The notes under the pieces: model-generated
Databases searched by the model: none
What the model saw: the letters and a program-made list of their open reading frames with translations, nothing else
Told to the model about the DNA's origin: nothing
Position numbers and translations under genes: made by a program
Assembly (NCBI GenBank): GCA_019828595.1
Contig: JAHQRK010000035.1
Coordinates: 1-64,000 of the forward strand
Length of the DNA: 64,000 bases
Source of the DNA: Aphanomyces cochlioides
Taxonomy: Eukaryota > Oomycota > Saprolegniomycetes > Saprolegniales > Verrucalvaceae
Direction of reading: 5' to 3'
Part shown: piece after piece, positions 1 to 9,604 of the stretch
Numbering within the stretch: position 1 is the stretch's first letter
How the letters are laid out: every line of letters begins with the position of its first letter

Positions 1-350
1 CCCAAACCCCCAAACCCCCAAACCCCCAAACCCCCAAAAACCCCCAAACCCCCAAACCCCCAAACCCCCAAACCCCCAAACCCCCAAACCCCCAAACCCC
101 CAAACCCCCAAACCCCCAAACCCCCAAACCCCCAAAAACCCCCAAACCCCCAAACCCCCAAACCCCCAAACCCCCAAACCCCCAAACCCCCAAACCCCCC
201 CCCAAACCCCCAAACCCCCAAACCCCCAAACCCCCAAACCCCCAAAAACCCCCAAACCCCCAAACCCCCAAACCCCCAAACCCCCAAACCCCCAAACCCC
301 CAAACCCCCAAACCCCCAAACCCCCAACCCCGAAACCCCTAAACCCCAAA
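1..350. repeat. Telomere-like array of CCCCCAAA units
   Basis: About 40 head-to-tail 8-bp units CCCCCAAA (TTTGGGGG on the other strand) fill the first 327 bases. A few variants carry AAAAA or a longer C run (about 190-205). The last 20 bases (328-350) decay into CCCCGAAA, CCCCTAAA and CCCCAAA. The C-rich strand reads 5' to 3' away from the window edge, the orientation expected of a left chromosome end. Decay on the inner side only is typical of the telomere/subtelomere border. An internal satellite cannot be excluded from sequence alone. Confidence 0.85.
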
Positions 351-439
351 CTTCCATGGAACTTCCTCCCCAAGGAACTTCCCCCATGGAAATCCCCCCA
401 GGGGCCCCCGAAAATCCCCCCGGGGCCCCCAAATCCCCC
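351..439. repeat. Degenerate C-rich subtelomeric sequence
   Basis: Short imperfect repeats built on CATGGAA, AACTTCC and AATCCCCC/GGGGCCCCC follow the telomere array. They look like decayed C-rich repeats and hold no coding sequence. Confidence 0.55.
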
Positions 440-459
440 TTATCCGGATATCCGGATAA
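440..459. other. Perfect 20-bp palindrome TTATCCGGATATCCGGATAA
   Basis: The sequence equals its own reverse complement over 20 bases. Its 12-bp core TTATCCGGATAA recurs inside the small foldback element at 16065-16076, and ATTATCCGGA occurs at about 5579 and 8424. It may be a fold-forming or protein-binding site; the function is unknown. From 460 to 603 I see nothing recognisable. Confidence 0.6.
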
Positions 460-603
460 AGCTGGCAAGCTTCTGAACTGACTAACTGATCCCCTCAGTC
501 ACTTCATGCTTGCACAATGAGCGACATAACTCACACTGAAGAAGGCAAACGAAAGGACCAATGAAATTAGATTACAAGTGCCTACAACCAATTAAAACGA
601 GCC

Positions 604-665
604 CTGGGAGGCTCCGCCTCCCAGACCCTCCGGACGCCCTTCGGGCGTGACGCGCTAAAGCGCGT
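604..665. repeat. Block of three adjacent perfect hairpins
   Basis: Three stem-loops follow one another: a 9-bp stem (604-612 with 616-624, loop TCC), a 6-bp stem (634-639 with 643-648, loop TTC) and a 6-bp stem (650-655 with 660-665, loop TAAA). TCCGGA joins the first two. Similar GC-rich fragments (GCTTCGCTC, GCTCGCTTCGCTCGC) continue to about 745. The block looks like a dispersed hairpin repeat rather than a gene. Confidence 0.6.
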
Positions 666-760
666 GGTCGCTTCGCTCCGTAGTTGTAGCGTAAATTTTT
701 AATTCACCCCTTTGTGACAAAGCTCGCTTCGCTCGCGTGGTCCCGTCGCCTCTCCCTGAT

Positions 761-779
761 AACCCCCAAACCCCCAAAC
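761..779. repeat. Interstitial telomere repeat, two units
   Basis: AA followed by two CCCCCAAA units sits 410 bp inside the terminal array. It abuts the point where homology to the Gypsy integrase stops, at about 780. This is what a healed break followed by further end remodelling would leave. Confidence 0.7.
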
Positions 780-1050
780 TCCTCCATGCCGGTCGGCTGG
801 TTGGTGATTCAACGCTCCTTGTACTAGAGGTAGTACTAGAGGCCACTCGTCAGCATGTAGCTTCATCTCGCTCAGGAGCGCTCTCGTTGTACGGAGGATT
901 AGTCGATTGACTACTTCGACTGTTCCATTAGCCCAAGGGCTATAAGCTGTCGTAATATGGTGGTGTGCACCAACCATCTTTCGCACCTTCTCAATAACTT
1001 CATTCTTGAAGTGCGATCCGCCATCTGACACCCATGTGTCAACACAACCA
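780..1050 (-). pseudogene. Gypsy integrase catalytic core, C-terminal fragment
   Basis: The minus-strand frame carries the second catalytic Asp in SDGGSHFKN and the catalytic Glu region NGTVEVVNR of a DDE integrase. Homology ends at GALNHQP. The open frame then runs on to 699 through the telomere units and hairpin block, giving a meaningless chimeric tail. It belongs with the piece at 1050-2750, offset by one frame. Confidence 0.85.
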
Positions 1051-2839
1051 AATGTCGCATCAAGGCTTGAGCGGTAGCAGCCGCATCGGCGGTCTCAGAT
1101 GCGTACAGCTGTACGAAGCCACTCATGTCGTCCTTGACAACCAGAATATCTTTCATGCCAGTCTTTGCTCGTGGCATTGCCAACCAGTCAAAGTGTATGA
1201 GCTCGTTGGGCTTTTCAGCATGCAGGGCGGAGCCCAATGGTCTCGGTACCATTTCACCATCGATACACAAACAGTGCAAGCATGCACGGACAAACGCTTC
1301 CACATCCGTTGACAGCGATTTCCATACAAACTTGTCGGTCACTGACTTGATAGTCGCGGCAATGCGGCGATGACCGCTGGCTCCTTGGTGGGCTATAACA
1401 CATAGCCTTTGCTGTAAATCGACAGCACTGTCTGGGATCCATATTCGGCCATCTTGGTCAACAAAAAAGGCGACGTCTTCGTCCCAAAACACACCAATAG
1501 GGGTGGTCTCCCCCCCTTTCAATGCTGAACGTTGGATCTCGCTGATCGTAGCGGCAGTCGGCCACTCGAAATCCACTTGTTGTAGTGGCGACACCACTTT
1601 AATCAGACGGCGCACACGCGTAACGGGTTTATCTACTGGAACTGATCCCCAACGACTTAACAAGTCGCCCCAAACATTAGCTTCACCCGGCAAGCACTCA
1701 ATAGAGTAAGGAAACGTTGACATGACAAGCGACCATCGCTGTAGCTTGTCGGCTTGGTATTTGGCCATGTTGGCGTTCGATCCACGGGGGTTAAAGATGT
1801 AAACCAAGTTGCGGTGATCCGTAAACAGGCGGAATCCGCCAGGACGTACTATCAAGTAGTCCAAATTTTTGCACGACTGCATCATCGCGTAAGCTTCTTT
1901 CTCCACAATCGGCCAGCGCTGACTAGCGCCAGTGAAACTTCCACTCACAAACGCCAGGGGCTCGTGCCTTTGCTCTTCCAGAGGTAAATCCAGATCGGTC
2001 AAAGGGACTTGGGTGGCAACAGCACCCCAAAATAAATCGCTTGCGTCTGTGAACAAACAGACTTCCATATCAGCTCGCGGATGCGAGAGCGGCACCACTT
2101 GAGCCAGTGCGCGCTTCACGCTTTCAAAACAATTTGAATGGTCTTGCGACCAGCCTATCGCAGACAATGCGACTCTCGCCAGAGATGTCTTCTTGCTGCT
2201 GCCAGCTGCCTTCGTCGCCAAGTCTAACAAACGGCGAAGGGGGTCGATCAGCTGGTTGTACTGAGGGATACTGGATCGCATCCAGTTCGTAGCGCAAACA
2301 AATTGCTGCAAGTCAGCAGCTGTCGTCGGCGGCGACAACTCGATCAATCCTTGAATTCGCTTGGGCGAGTGCGTGATGCCATCTGCCGAGATGATTTTTC
2401 CACACCATTCTGCCCGTCGTAGGAAGAAGTGGCACTTGCGTGGGTTCAACTTGAGTCCAAACTCAGCGCAAATCGCTAGCACTTGATCCAACAAGGATAA
2501 CAATTCGTCCACCGTCTTGGCGGACCCCAACAAATCGTCAAGCCAGGCCAGGAGGCCACGAAACAAAAGCTCGCCAAACATTTGGGGCACCACCGACTGG
2601 CAATACGTGACCGCGTCTGTCTGGCCCATCAAAACCCTCGTGGGTGTGTAGACGCCAAAGGGCGTCATGAACGAGAAATACATCTGACTGTCAGGATGCA
2701 GCGGCAGCTGCCAATATCCTTTGGTCCAGTCCAGAGTAAAGTAAACCCGTCGTGCCAACAAGGCAAACCATTGCGCTGTCCAGGTTTGGCATTGGCCAAG
2801 GCATCGGCTCGGTGCAGGCATTGATAGGTCTGCTATCAA
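911..2839 (-). pseudogene. Gypsy reverse transcriptase, RNase H and integrase N-terminus
   Basis: From the N-terminus it shows RT motif A (TLDWTKGYWQLPL), motif C as AWLDDLLG with Trp where YxDD is usual, and RNase H acidic motifs (LFTDASD, VEKEAYAM, LFTDHRN). Next come an integrase zinc-finger HHCC (HQGASGHRR ... ACLHC) and the first catalytic Asp (IHFDWLAM). The frame is lost at about 1050, where the catalytic core continues in another frame, and at about 2750, where the RT N-terminus lies in a third. The real coding part is about 1050-2750; the ends of this open frame are overrun. Confidence 0.9.
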
Positions 2840-3071
2840 TTGTCATGCGCAATGCGCCGGCTTCCTTCTTAGGAACAATTCTTGGAGCTGCCGCCCACGT
2901 GGCTCGGTTGTTCAAATACACCATTCCACATGCCTCTAAGGCCGCCACATGCTCACGCATGTATTCAACGTGCAAAGGCGGGTATCGCCGCATGCTGCAC
3001 TTCACGGGCGTCGAACCAGGCTTGATTCTGACCTTCAGTGGCTCGACTTTGACCGGTGGGTCTCTTCCCAA
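2691..3071 (-). pseudogene. Gypsy reverse transcriptase N-terminal part
   Basis: This carries the RT fingers region, including ATWAAAPRIVPKKEAGALRM and TIDSRPINACT, the usual start of a Gypsy RT. It passes into the palm (motif A) only after a one-base frame change at about 2745-2752. Upstream it overlaps the end of the Gag-protease frame. Confidence 0.8.
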
Positions 3072-4594
3072 ATCATATCGCGAAACACATCGCTGTGTTT
3101 TAGCAGGACAAACCCCAGCCGCCCTGCGTCTGCAGGCTCGAGTCCGTGGCTCTTAGCTTCAGCCGTCTTGGCCAGCAAAATGTCGCGCACAATTTCTTTC
3201 TTTTTTTCGCGTCGAGCTTCTTCATCCTCAGTAGGAATTGGTCGTTCTACCTCGAGTGTAGCACACTCCATTCCGTCGTCTGGGTCGTCCACTTGGCTTT
3301 GCGCGACGGTACTCTCCGCCATGAGGCGCTTGAGATTTAACATAGCCGTAGGCTCAACCTTCGCTTCGGCTGACACATCCCATTCATCCTTCTCTTGGCG
3401 CGCGCCAACAAGGAGATCGTCCACACTGAAACCAAGGATCTCTATGACGGGTCTGCTCACAATAAGCTCCACAAGAGGCGACGCGTCATCGATCCAGGCT
3501 TGAAAGCCTCTCAAAACAAGTGGGCCACAGGTGGTATCGAGCGTCAAGCTGTTGAACTTCACACGGCGCGTCATCGCCAAAGGCTTGGCGTCGTTGCCAT
3601 AAGGATAAACAAGCCTTGGCGCTTCGAGAGTAATCACGTCAGCCTTGAGACCGACTGCGTCCAGTGCATTGATCACTCCTAGTGATACCACGTTCACATC
3701 GGCACCCGTATCGAGTAGGACGTTATCCACACGGACTTTTCCTTCCACAAGCGCTTCGCGCTCAGTCGATTGTCGCGACGACTGAGACTTCAGCGCTTTA
3801 ATGCCGTCCTTCCATTTCTTCATTTGCGCTTCGAGTAGCGCTTCCGCTTCGCCGGGCGCAACTTTCGGACACTTCGCCACACGATGGCCAGTGTCTCCAC
3901 ACTTCAGGCAACCCTTCTTGGGCTTCTGTTCGCCTTCTTTCTGATTGGCCACATCGGCCTTCACAGTGGGTTTTCCATTTTCTTTGGTGGCACCGCCTTT
4001 TCCATCACCGCTCTTCTTGCCTTTCAGACCGTCAACATTCTTGGCATTCGCTTGAAGCCGGTGATCTTCATCGAGTCCCACATACAACTGATGGCCAGCC
4101 GCAAACGTGCGCAGCCAGTTCACAAAGCGAAAGACATCGCTCTTGAGCGCCTTGTTGCGTTGCAACTGCAGCTGTTTCATCACTGCGGTCTTCAGAGACT
4201 CTGGCCGGATGGCCTTGGACATCACGTCTACAACCATCTTGCCTTCTTGGTGTAATACCCACTCTTGGTGGTCTTGCTCTAGTGAGCGCATCAAATCGTC
4301 AAGCATGCGTCCCACGCGTGACTCTGCATCCAGAATTCTTGAATCAAAGCGGATGGCTCCTTGCAGGCGCTTCTTCAGCACTTCCAGATCTTGCGGATCT
4401 TCTTCAAACGCAGCCTTGAACCAGGCCACCCATTCATCATCCGTGATGTCGTTGTGGCCGCGATTGAAATCAAATAAAGCGATGCGTCGCTTCGAAAACT
4501 GATCCATGCAGGCACTCACGGGCATAGCAAAGGGTCTTGACCCGACACACTGCAAGGCATTAATCTGCCCAACGTACTTCTGGTACTCGCGCAT
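3035..4594 (-). pseudogene. Gypsy Gag-protease polyprotein fragment
   Basis: The first part is an alpha-helical capsid-like Gag region. A CCHC zinc knuckle follows (CLKCGDTGHRVAKCP, C-x2-C-x4-H-x4-C), then a retropepsin active site LLDTGADVNVVSL, then a linker towards RT. The same frame continues upstream beyond the first Met to NAPAIPQPPVFKGS, where a TGA at about 4660 interrupts it. It was therefore part of a longer Gag. Confidence 0.85.
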
Positions 4595-4983
4595 GAATGC
4601 GCGCCGCTCGGCCTTCGTGGATCCTTTGAAAACTGGTGGTTGGGGAATCGCTGGCGCATTTCATATCTGAGGCATACGCCCATAGCCGCCGTCGCTGCCC
4701 ATGTCCGCATCATCTTGGGCACCCGGTGGGTCGTTGCCGGTAGCAGCTGGTTCAGCTTCAGTTTTTGGAGTCTCCTCGGCTGGCGCCGCATAGCACTCCC
4801 ATGTGGTGGCAACCACTCGTCTACCGGACGTGGCTGTCTCCGTCTTGGAGATCGGAACGGGTTATCCACTAAGCGCCGGCTGGCACGTCCACGTGGCTCG
4901 TCAACACGTTCTCGCGATCGCGATCTTTCATCACCTCGGGTCGGTGAGACCTTCTCCACTGAATCGTCGCGATCCATCTCCAC
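4595..4983 (-). pseudogene. Gypsy Gag N-terminal region, Arg/Ser-rich
   Basis: An open minus-strand frame starts with MEMDRDDSVEK and is rich in Arg, Ser and Pro. Downstream, the frame that leads into the main Gag piece reads an acidic stretch (PPGAQDDADMGSDGGYG) and then the TGA. At least one frame change therefore lies in this stretch as well. No motif beyond composition is visible; the assignment rests on position ahead of Gag. Confidence 0.5.
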
Positions 4984-5678
4984 AGTGTTAGCTAAACAGT
5001 AACTAAAGATATCTTTGTTTTGTCTCCCGCTTGTTCTTGGCTTTCGGCCACGGGAACCTTCGTCAAGGCAGCAAAATCAACACTGTTAACTAGAGTTAAC
5101 AACTACCGATCCATGCCACGTGGCAAACCACTAGAGGACTACTTAAGTGCGATCCTACTAGGTCAACTGCACAACTTCAACATAGCAATCGGGTTGATCT
5201 CACGTGAGACCCGATTGCCTCTGCACAGCAGAACACCAAGACATAATGTTGAAATGCATTACAATATCTACTTTCGAGAAGTAGAGGCTCATATATGAAG
5301 GCTCCGCAGTCATAACCAGCTTATGCAAGCAACTCTTCAGCTCATTGTGGTGGCAAGGCGTGGTGGCATCGTCTATTATGTGGGTTCAGTAGACCACAGG
5401 ACGTCAGTTATATGTAGCTCCGGTGGTCGAATCAAACTGTAATCACGCATAACTTTACCACGTAAATACAGCAGAATGATGTAGTGCATGGTTTTCGTAC
5501 TTGCCACAGTATTGTATCGTTAAGTCTCGATGAATTTTTCATGAGGACTTAGAAATTTTATGGCGCGTGGATACAACATTATCCGGACGTTACGGATATT
5601 CTTCAAGAGGCGCCATTCCAGCAGTGAGGATTGCAAAGGATTCGATCGCTTGAGTTTGGTCCATATATGCAATACACT
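4984..5678. other. Non-coding spacer; includes a nested hairpin
   Basis: No protein homology is visible. At 5185-5218 a perfect 10-bp stem (GCAATCGGGT with ACCCGATTGC) encloses the palindrome CTCACGTGAG. If the Gypsy element kept its upstream LTR, it would lie here, but no partner copy exists to define it. Confidence 0.5.
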
Positions 5679-6320
5679 AACAAAATCGCTTGAGGTCAAA
5701 GACAACAGAAACTCAGAACATACATTGTATAATAATATATGACTCTGTGCTTCCACCAGAAACCAACAGTGCGTCGGTTTGGACATCGTGTTTCCGTGAG
5801 GTCGGTCCATGGTTCGAGTCCGATTGATGGATGGGTTTTTACCCAAAAAAAGTGTCTTTTTCAATCGATGTGGGTGCAAACACCACAGACACCAAATGTG
5901 CAGACTGCAGTTGAGAGATATTGCTATGCATGCCAATGCTCACAAGTATGGATCACTACTCCTTGCATTGTATTTCTTGTATTGCATGTGGCTGTTTCGA
6001 GTCACAAAGTCCAGTATGTTTGTTGGCTTGTGTTATTTATCTGGTTGACACGAAATTGCATGCTGTTCTTCTTCGCTTTTCGTATGTATCGCCAACAACT
6101 AACGACCGCCACTGTCGCAGAGGCGAAACCTTGAGTTGCCAAGTTACTGAGTTTGCTAAAAATGATTCAGCGAGGAACTTTTGATAGTTTGTTTCACGGG
6201 GAAGTCGCCTTTCGTCGAGTGGACGTCCAAAGACCCTGTCTGTCGCGTTATCAGCTCGACAAGACACTTTCAGCATTAAAATCGTTGAGATAGAGATAGA
6301 TTTGCTTCGTTCAAGCTATC
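5679..6320 (+). repeat. Left arm of the 642-bp inverted repeat
   Basis: The arm begins AACAAAATCG and ends TCAAGCTATC at the spacer. It contains open frames up to 131 codons that are mirrored in the other arm but resemble no protein I know. It also contains a tRNA-like internal promoter pair at 5767-5821. Confidence 0.85.
5760..5832 (+). other. tRNA-like sequence with Pol III A and B boxes
   Basis: GGTTCGAGTCC at 5811-5821 matches the B-box consensus. CAGTGCGTCGG at 5767-5777 resembles an A box (two mismatches) and starts exactly 44 nt upstream, the spacing of a real tRNA. A T5 run follows at about 5838. The T-arm and acceptor stems do not pair, so this is a decayed tRNA or a SINE head, not a working tRNA. 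The mirror copy lies at 7937-8009 on the minus strand. Confidence 0.4.
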
Positions 6321-7448
6321 GTGGGTTTTGAATAGTGAGGGTCCAGAGAATCTATCGTTCACACGAGGTGTGTTTCTGTTGTCTTACTCGCGATGTCTGA
6401 TGGAAGCAATGGCTCCATGTGTTCATGATGAGTTAAGCTATACAGGATGAAAGTTCTTGTGCTTCAAACCAACAAGACAGTTCAGCATCAGATTATACAA
6501 TTTACTAAAAAAATATCAAGCCAAGACACGAAATACACAGACAACTCGCAAGACATTGCAATGGATAAAATGCTCACACGATTCAGCAGTGTTATCTGTG
6601 ACTCTTGCGACGTACACGCTTTGCACAAAACCACGATAAGTAGCGATCTATCGATTACACTAGCTCGCTCAAGGTCGTTGCTGAGCACGAGAGGGGTGTC
6701 GTAGTGCATATCGTCAGTCTCAAGATGCCAAACCGAAGCAAGACGCCCCGTCGTAGCTCTGGTGACACTGAAGCTGATATGAACACCCGACGGGGATCGA
6801 AAAAGACACGAGAAACATCAAAGATTGCATGGTGGAGAAATTGTGGTGGTTGATGTCAAGCGTGGTGCACACAGAACGGTTGGCGCGATGAACGCTTTTG
6901 AACTAAACTTGCTGATGCTGCTATCACAGACGCGACGGACAAACCAAATCGAGTAGTCCACTCCACGGGGAGATGCTCTGAGTGTGGGTGCTCATGATCA
7001 CAGCAAAGCTGCAAATGGAAAGGCGTTGTAAAGATGAAGAAAGCTACAGGTTCCCAGTTCATGGGTACCGTGTATGGCCATGGGCAGAATTCCTTAAAGC
7101 ATTTTCACTTTGTGCTTGATTAGTCATAATTCGTTCACCCTTGGAATCGCTACCCTTGCTTGTTTGGAGCTTTGAGTCGTCGGTCCAAAGTTCTAATGAT
7201 TACCGACAACAACGTTAGTGCCACCGGATGGTAAGCTCTTTTTGGTTTGATACAGAAGAACTTTCATCCTATATGGCTCTACCGCTTAGAGCCCGACATC
7301 AGCGTTTGAACACATCGAGCTATTGCTTCCTTCAGACATCTCATGAAGACAACACACCTTCATGTGAACGATGGATTCTCTCGCCACTCACTATTCCAAA
7401 CCTCTCATTTCGTATTTGCCACTCTTTGAGATCATAAATGTACAGCAG
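6321..7448. other. Spacer of the foldback element, no gene recognised
   Basis: Only short scattered open frames (under 86 codons) without recognisable motifs occur here. I see no RNA gene. Confidence 0.6.
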
Positions 7449-8090
7449 GATAGCTTGAACGAAGCAAATCTATCTCTATCTCAACGATTTTAATGCTGAA
7501 AGTGTCTTGTCGAGCTGATAACGCGACAGACAGGGTCTTTGGACGTCCACTCGACGAAAGGCGACTTCCCCGTGAAACAAACTATCAAAAGTTCCTCGCT
7601 GAATCATTTTTAGCAAACTCAGTAACTTGGCAACTCAAGGTTTCGCCTCTGCGACAGTGGCGGTCGTTAGTTGTTGGCGATACATACGAAAAGCGAAGAA
7701 GAACAGCATGCAATTTCGTGTCAACCAGATAAATAACACAAGCCAACAAACATACTGGACTTTGTGACTCGAAACAGCCACATGCAATACAAGAAATACA
7801 ATGCAAGGAGTAGTGATCCATACTTGTGAGCATTGGCATGCATAGCAATATCTCTCAACTGCAGTCTGCACATTTGGTGTCTGTGGTGTTTGCACCCACA
7901 TCGATTGAAAAAGACACTTTTTTTGGGTAAAAACCCATCCATCAATCGGACTCGAACCATGGACCGACCTCACGGAAACACGATGTCCAAACCGACGCAC
8001 TGTTGGTTTCTGGTGGAAGCACAGAGTCATATATTATTATACAATGTATGTTCTGAGTTTCTGTTGTCTTTGACCTCAAGCGATTTTGTT
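7449..8090 (-). repeat. Right arm of the 642-bp inverted repeat
   Basis: This is the reverse complement of 5679-6320 with no indel or substitution noticed. The outward flank at 8091 (CATGGAAT) does not match the outward flank of the left arm. Confidence 0.85.
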
Positions 8091-8126
8091 CATGGAATAC
8101 CTTTGACGCCTTGGAGATGCTCTACG

Positions 8127-8194
8127 TTGTATGGTAACTTACCATACAAGGTACGACTACTTACGATTGGTAAGTACAGTGTAGTCGTACCTTG
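8127..8194. other. Two overlapping hairpins beside the foldback element
   Basis: An 11-bp near-palindrome (TTGTATGGTAA, C, TTACCATACAA; 8127-8149) overlaps a 14-bp stem (8147-8160 with 8181-8194). That stem's loop holds a smaller TTAC/GTAA stem. The two structures share bases 8147-8149 and are mutually exclusive, like a two-state switch. Function is unknown. Confidence 0.6.
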
Positions 8195-8321
8195 GACACA
8201 ACGCTATAATTGGTGAGAGATTTGATGCTGTAATCACTATCGAATCATCTGGTTCTCAGGATTCACCGCTTTGCCATCAGTTGTGAATGATGTTGTCCAT
8301 ATCAAACCAACGTGGGTTCAC

Positions 8322-8329
8322 CTTGAGAC
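8322..8329. repeat. hAT target-site duplication, left copy (CTTGAGAC)
   Basis: CTTGAGAC lies immediately outside the element end TAGCGTTGCT and is repeated exactly at the other end. Eight bases is the duplication length made by hAT transposases. Confidence 0.85.
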
Positions 8330-8524
8330 TAGCGTTGCTTTATAACACGTTAATTAACAGTTAAAAACTTTTAACGCATTCTTCACAAAATGTGATGTTA
8401 TTTTTTAACTCATGTCAAAAAGGATTATCCGGACTCGGCCATGTGTAACGGGCAGCCTTTCGCAGTGCAAACGAGGTCATGTGGACACTGTGCAGAATCT
8501 CATGTCTTTCGACTGTCTTGGCTT

Positions 8525-9604
8525 GTCCATTCAAAAGTGAGATCTCAGACCATCAAGCCGATGTCTCTGACGTGACCCAAGCAAGAATGGTTTAAGCTCT
8601 CCACGAAATATAGCTACGCTCACAAAGATTTCATTGTAAGATGCCAAAACAAGACGATCTGGGTCGTCCATATCGCCACTGTTTTCATTGAACGCCAGTA
8701 GACCAATTTAGGTGTCTCGTCAAGGAGAGAATTTTATCATGTATCCAGCAGATATACATAAAGGCAACACAGAGGTGCCGAAATTGTACTTAATTCCCTG
8801 GTTGCATGGAATTGAGAAGATATCGTTTTCTCCGATGAGATGAGCCAAGAAGATGTGGCCCGTTTGGACAAGATTTTATCTTCATCCCTACCCAACGGCA
8901 ATCAAAACGATGTAGTGGTGCATTGGGATGTGGATGTTTCGAGATGACCATTATGATAGATAAAGAGACTGGTACATAAATCGAGGCCTTCATTCACGAC
9001 GGAGGGCACTAAGGTGATATGCTTACGCCTGTGTCGACAGAAACGTACTCAATAAGAACCTTGTTCAGAATTGATATTAAATCCCCAAGTCGTGGACGTA
9101 AGAATGACACGGAGAGAATGCGAGCCTCATTTTTTAATGTCGTTCGGTATTCCCGTGAAAGGTTTTCAAATGTAAGGACATATTTCACTGTCACTTTTAT
9201 TTCGGACAAACCTAAGATTGTCATTGACAATAGATAAGAGGCCGATATTCCAAACAAATCCTTCGCTCTAAGGATCATTTTATCGGTTTAAAAAACAAGG
9301 TAACGTTTCTTTTTCTGTGATCAACGGACATCAGTTTTGGAGAATTGGCTGAAGATGCAGAGCTAAAGTTACTGAAGCAATAAATGACTTATTTATATCT
9401 AGTGTCTCCTGTTTGGACGGTATCAAGTCCAAAATCATTGTGGAGCAGTTTCAAAAATGATTGACAAACAATATGTGTGCGTTGCCTTTGAACTCAAGCT
9501 TTTATTGTGAGGACTGTTACATCAAAAGTCTGGCATGGCAAACAGGCGAGGGCTCATGATTCCCAAAGGGTGGAATATCATCTGAAATGCCTGTCGGCTC
9601 GGTT
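8525..9604. repeat. First copy of internal duplication, non-coding part
   Basis: Blocks here align with 12055-13285: ACCATCAAGCC, CATGTATCCAG, GACGACC-type and GCCTTTGAACTC stretches keep the same order at offsets of about 3.45-3.7 kb. Divergence and indels are heavy. No gene is visible in either copy of this stretch. Confidence 0.6.

Larger units (their letters stand above)
780..4983 (-). mobile_element. Degenerate Ty3/Gypsy retrotransposon, 3'-truncated
   Basis: Reading on the minus strand, the order is Gag, aspartic protease, reverse transcriptase, RNase H, integrase. That order defines Ty3/Gypsy rather than Copia. At least two frameshifts (about 1050 and 2750) and an in-frame TGA in gag (about 4660) show that it is dead. 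The 3' end is lost at about 780 inside the integrase, directly against two telomere units. No LTR pair can be seen: one end is missing, and 4984-5678 shows no clear LTR. Confidence 0.9.
5679..8090. mobile_element. Foldback element with 642-bp inverted arms
   Basis: 5679-6320 and 7449-8090 are exact reverse complements as far as I can check; paired coordinates always sum to 13769. They enclose a 1,128-bp unrelated spacer. Peptides read from either arm are identical, which shows recent origin or continuing correction. Neither arm nor spacer encodes a recognisable transposase, so it would be non-autonomous. Flanking bases show no clear target duplication. Alternative: an inverted segmental duplication rather than a transposon. 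Confidence 0.75.

Noticed and set aside
1..350. Regular repeats as a CRISPR array
   Set aside because: Units are 8 bp and directly adjacent with no spacers, so this is a telomere-type array.
4984..5678. LTR of the Gypsy element
   Set aside because: No second copy exists, because the other end is truncated, and no clear primer-binding site was found.
5760..5832. A functional tRNA gene
   Set aside because: The T-arm and acceptor stems do not pair and no clear anticodon arm forms; only the internal promoter boxes match.
5739..6134. 131-codon open frame in the foldback arm (and mirror at 7635-8030)
   Set aside because: No recognisable motif, and several overlapping frames are equally open. Identity between arms reflects DNA identity, not coding constraint.
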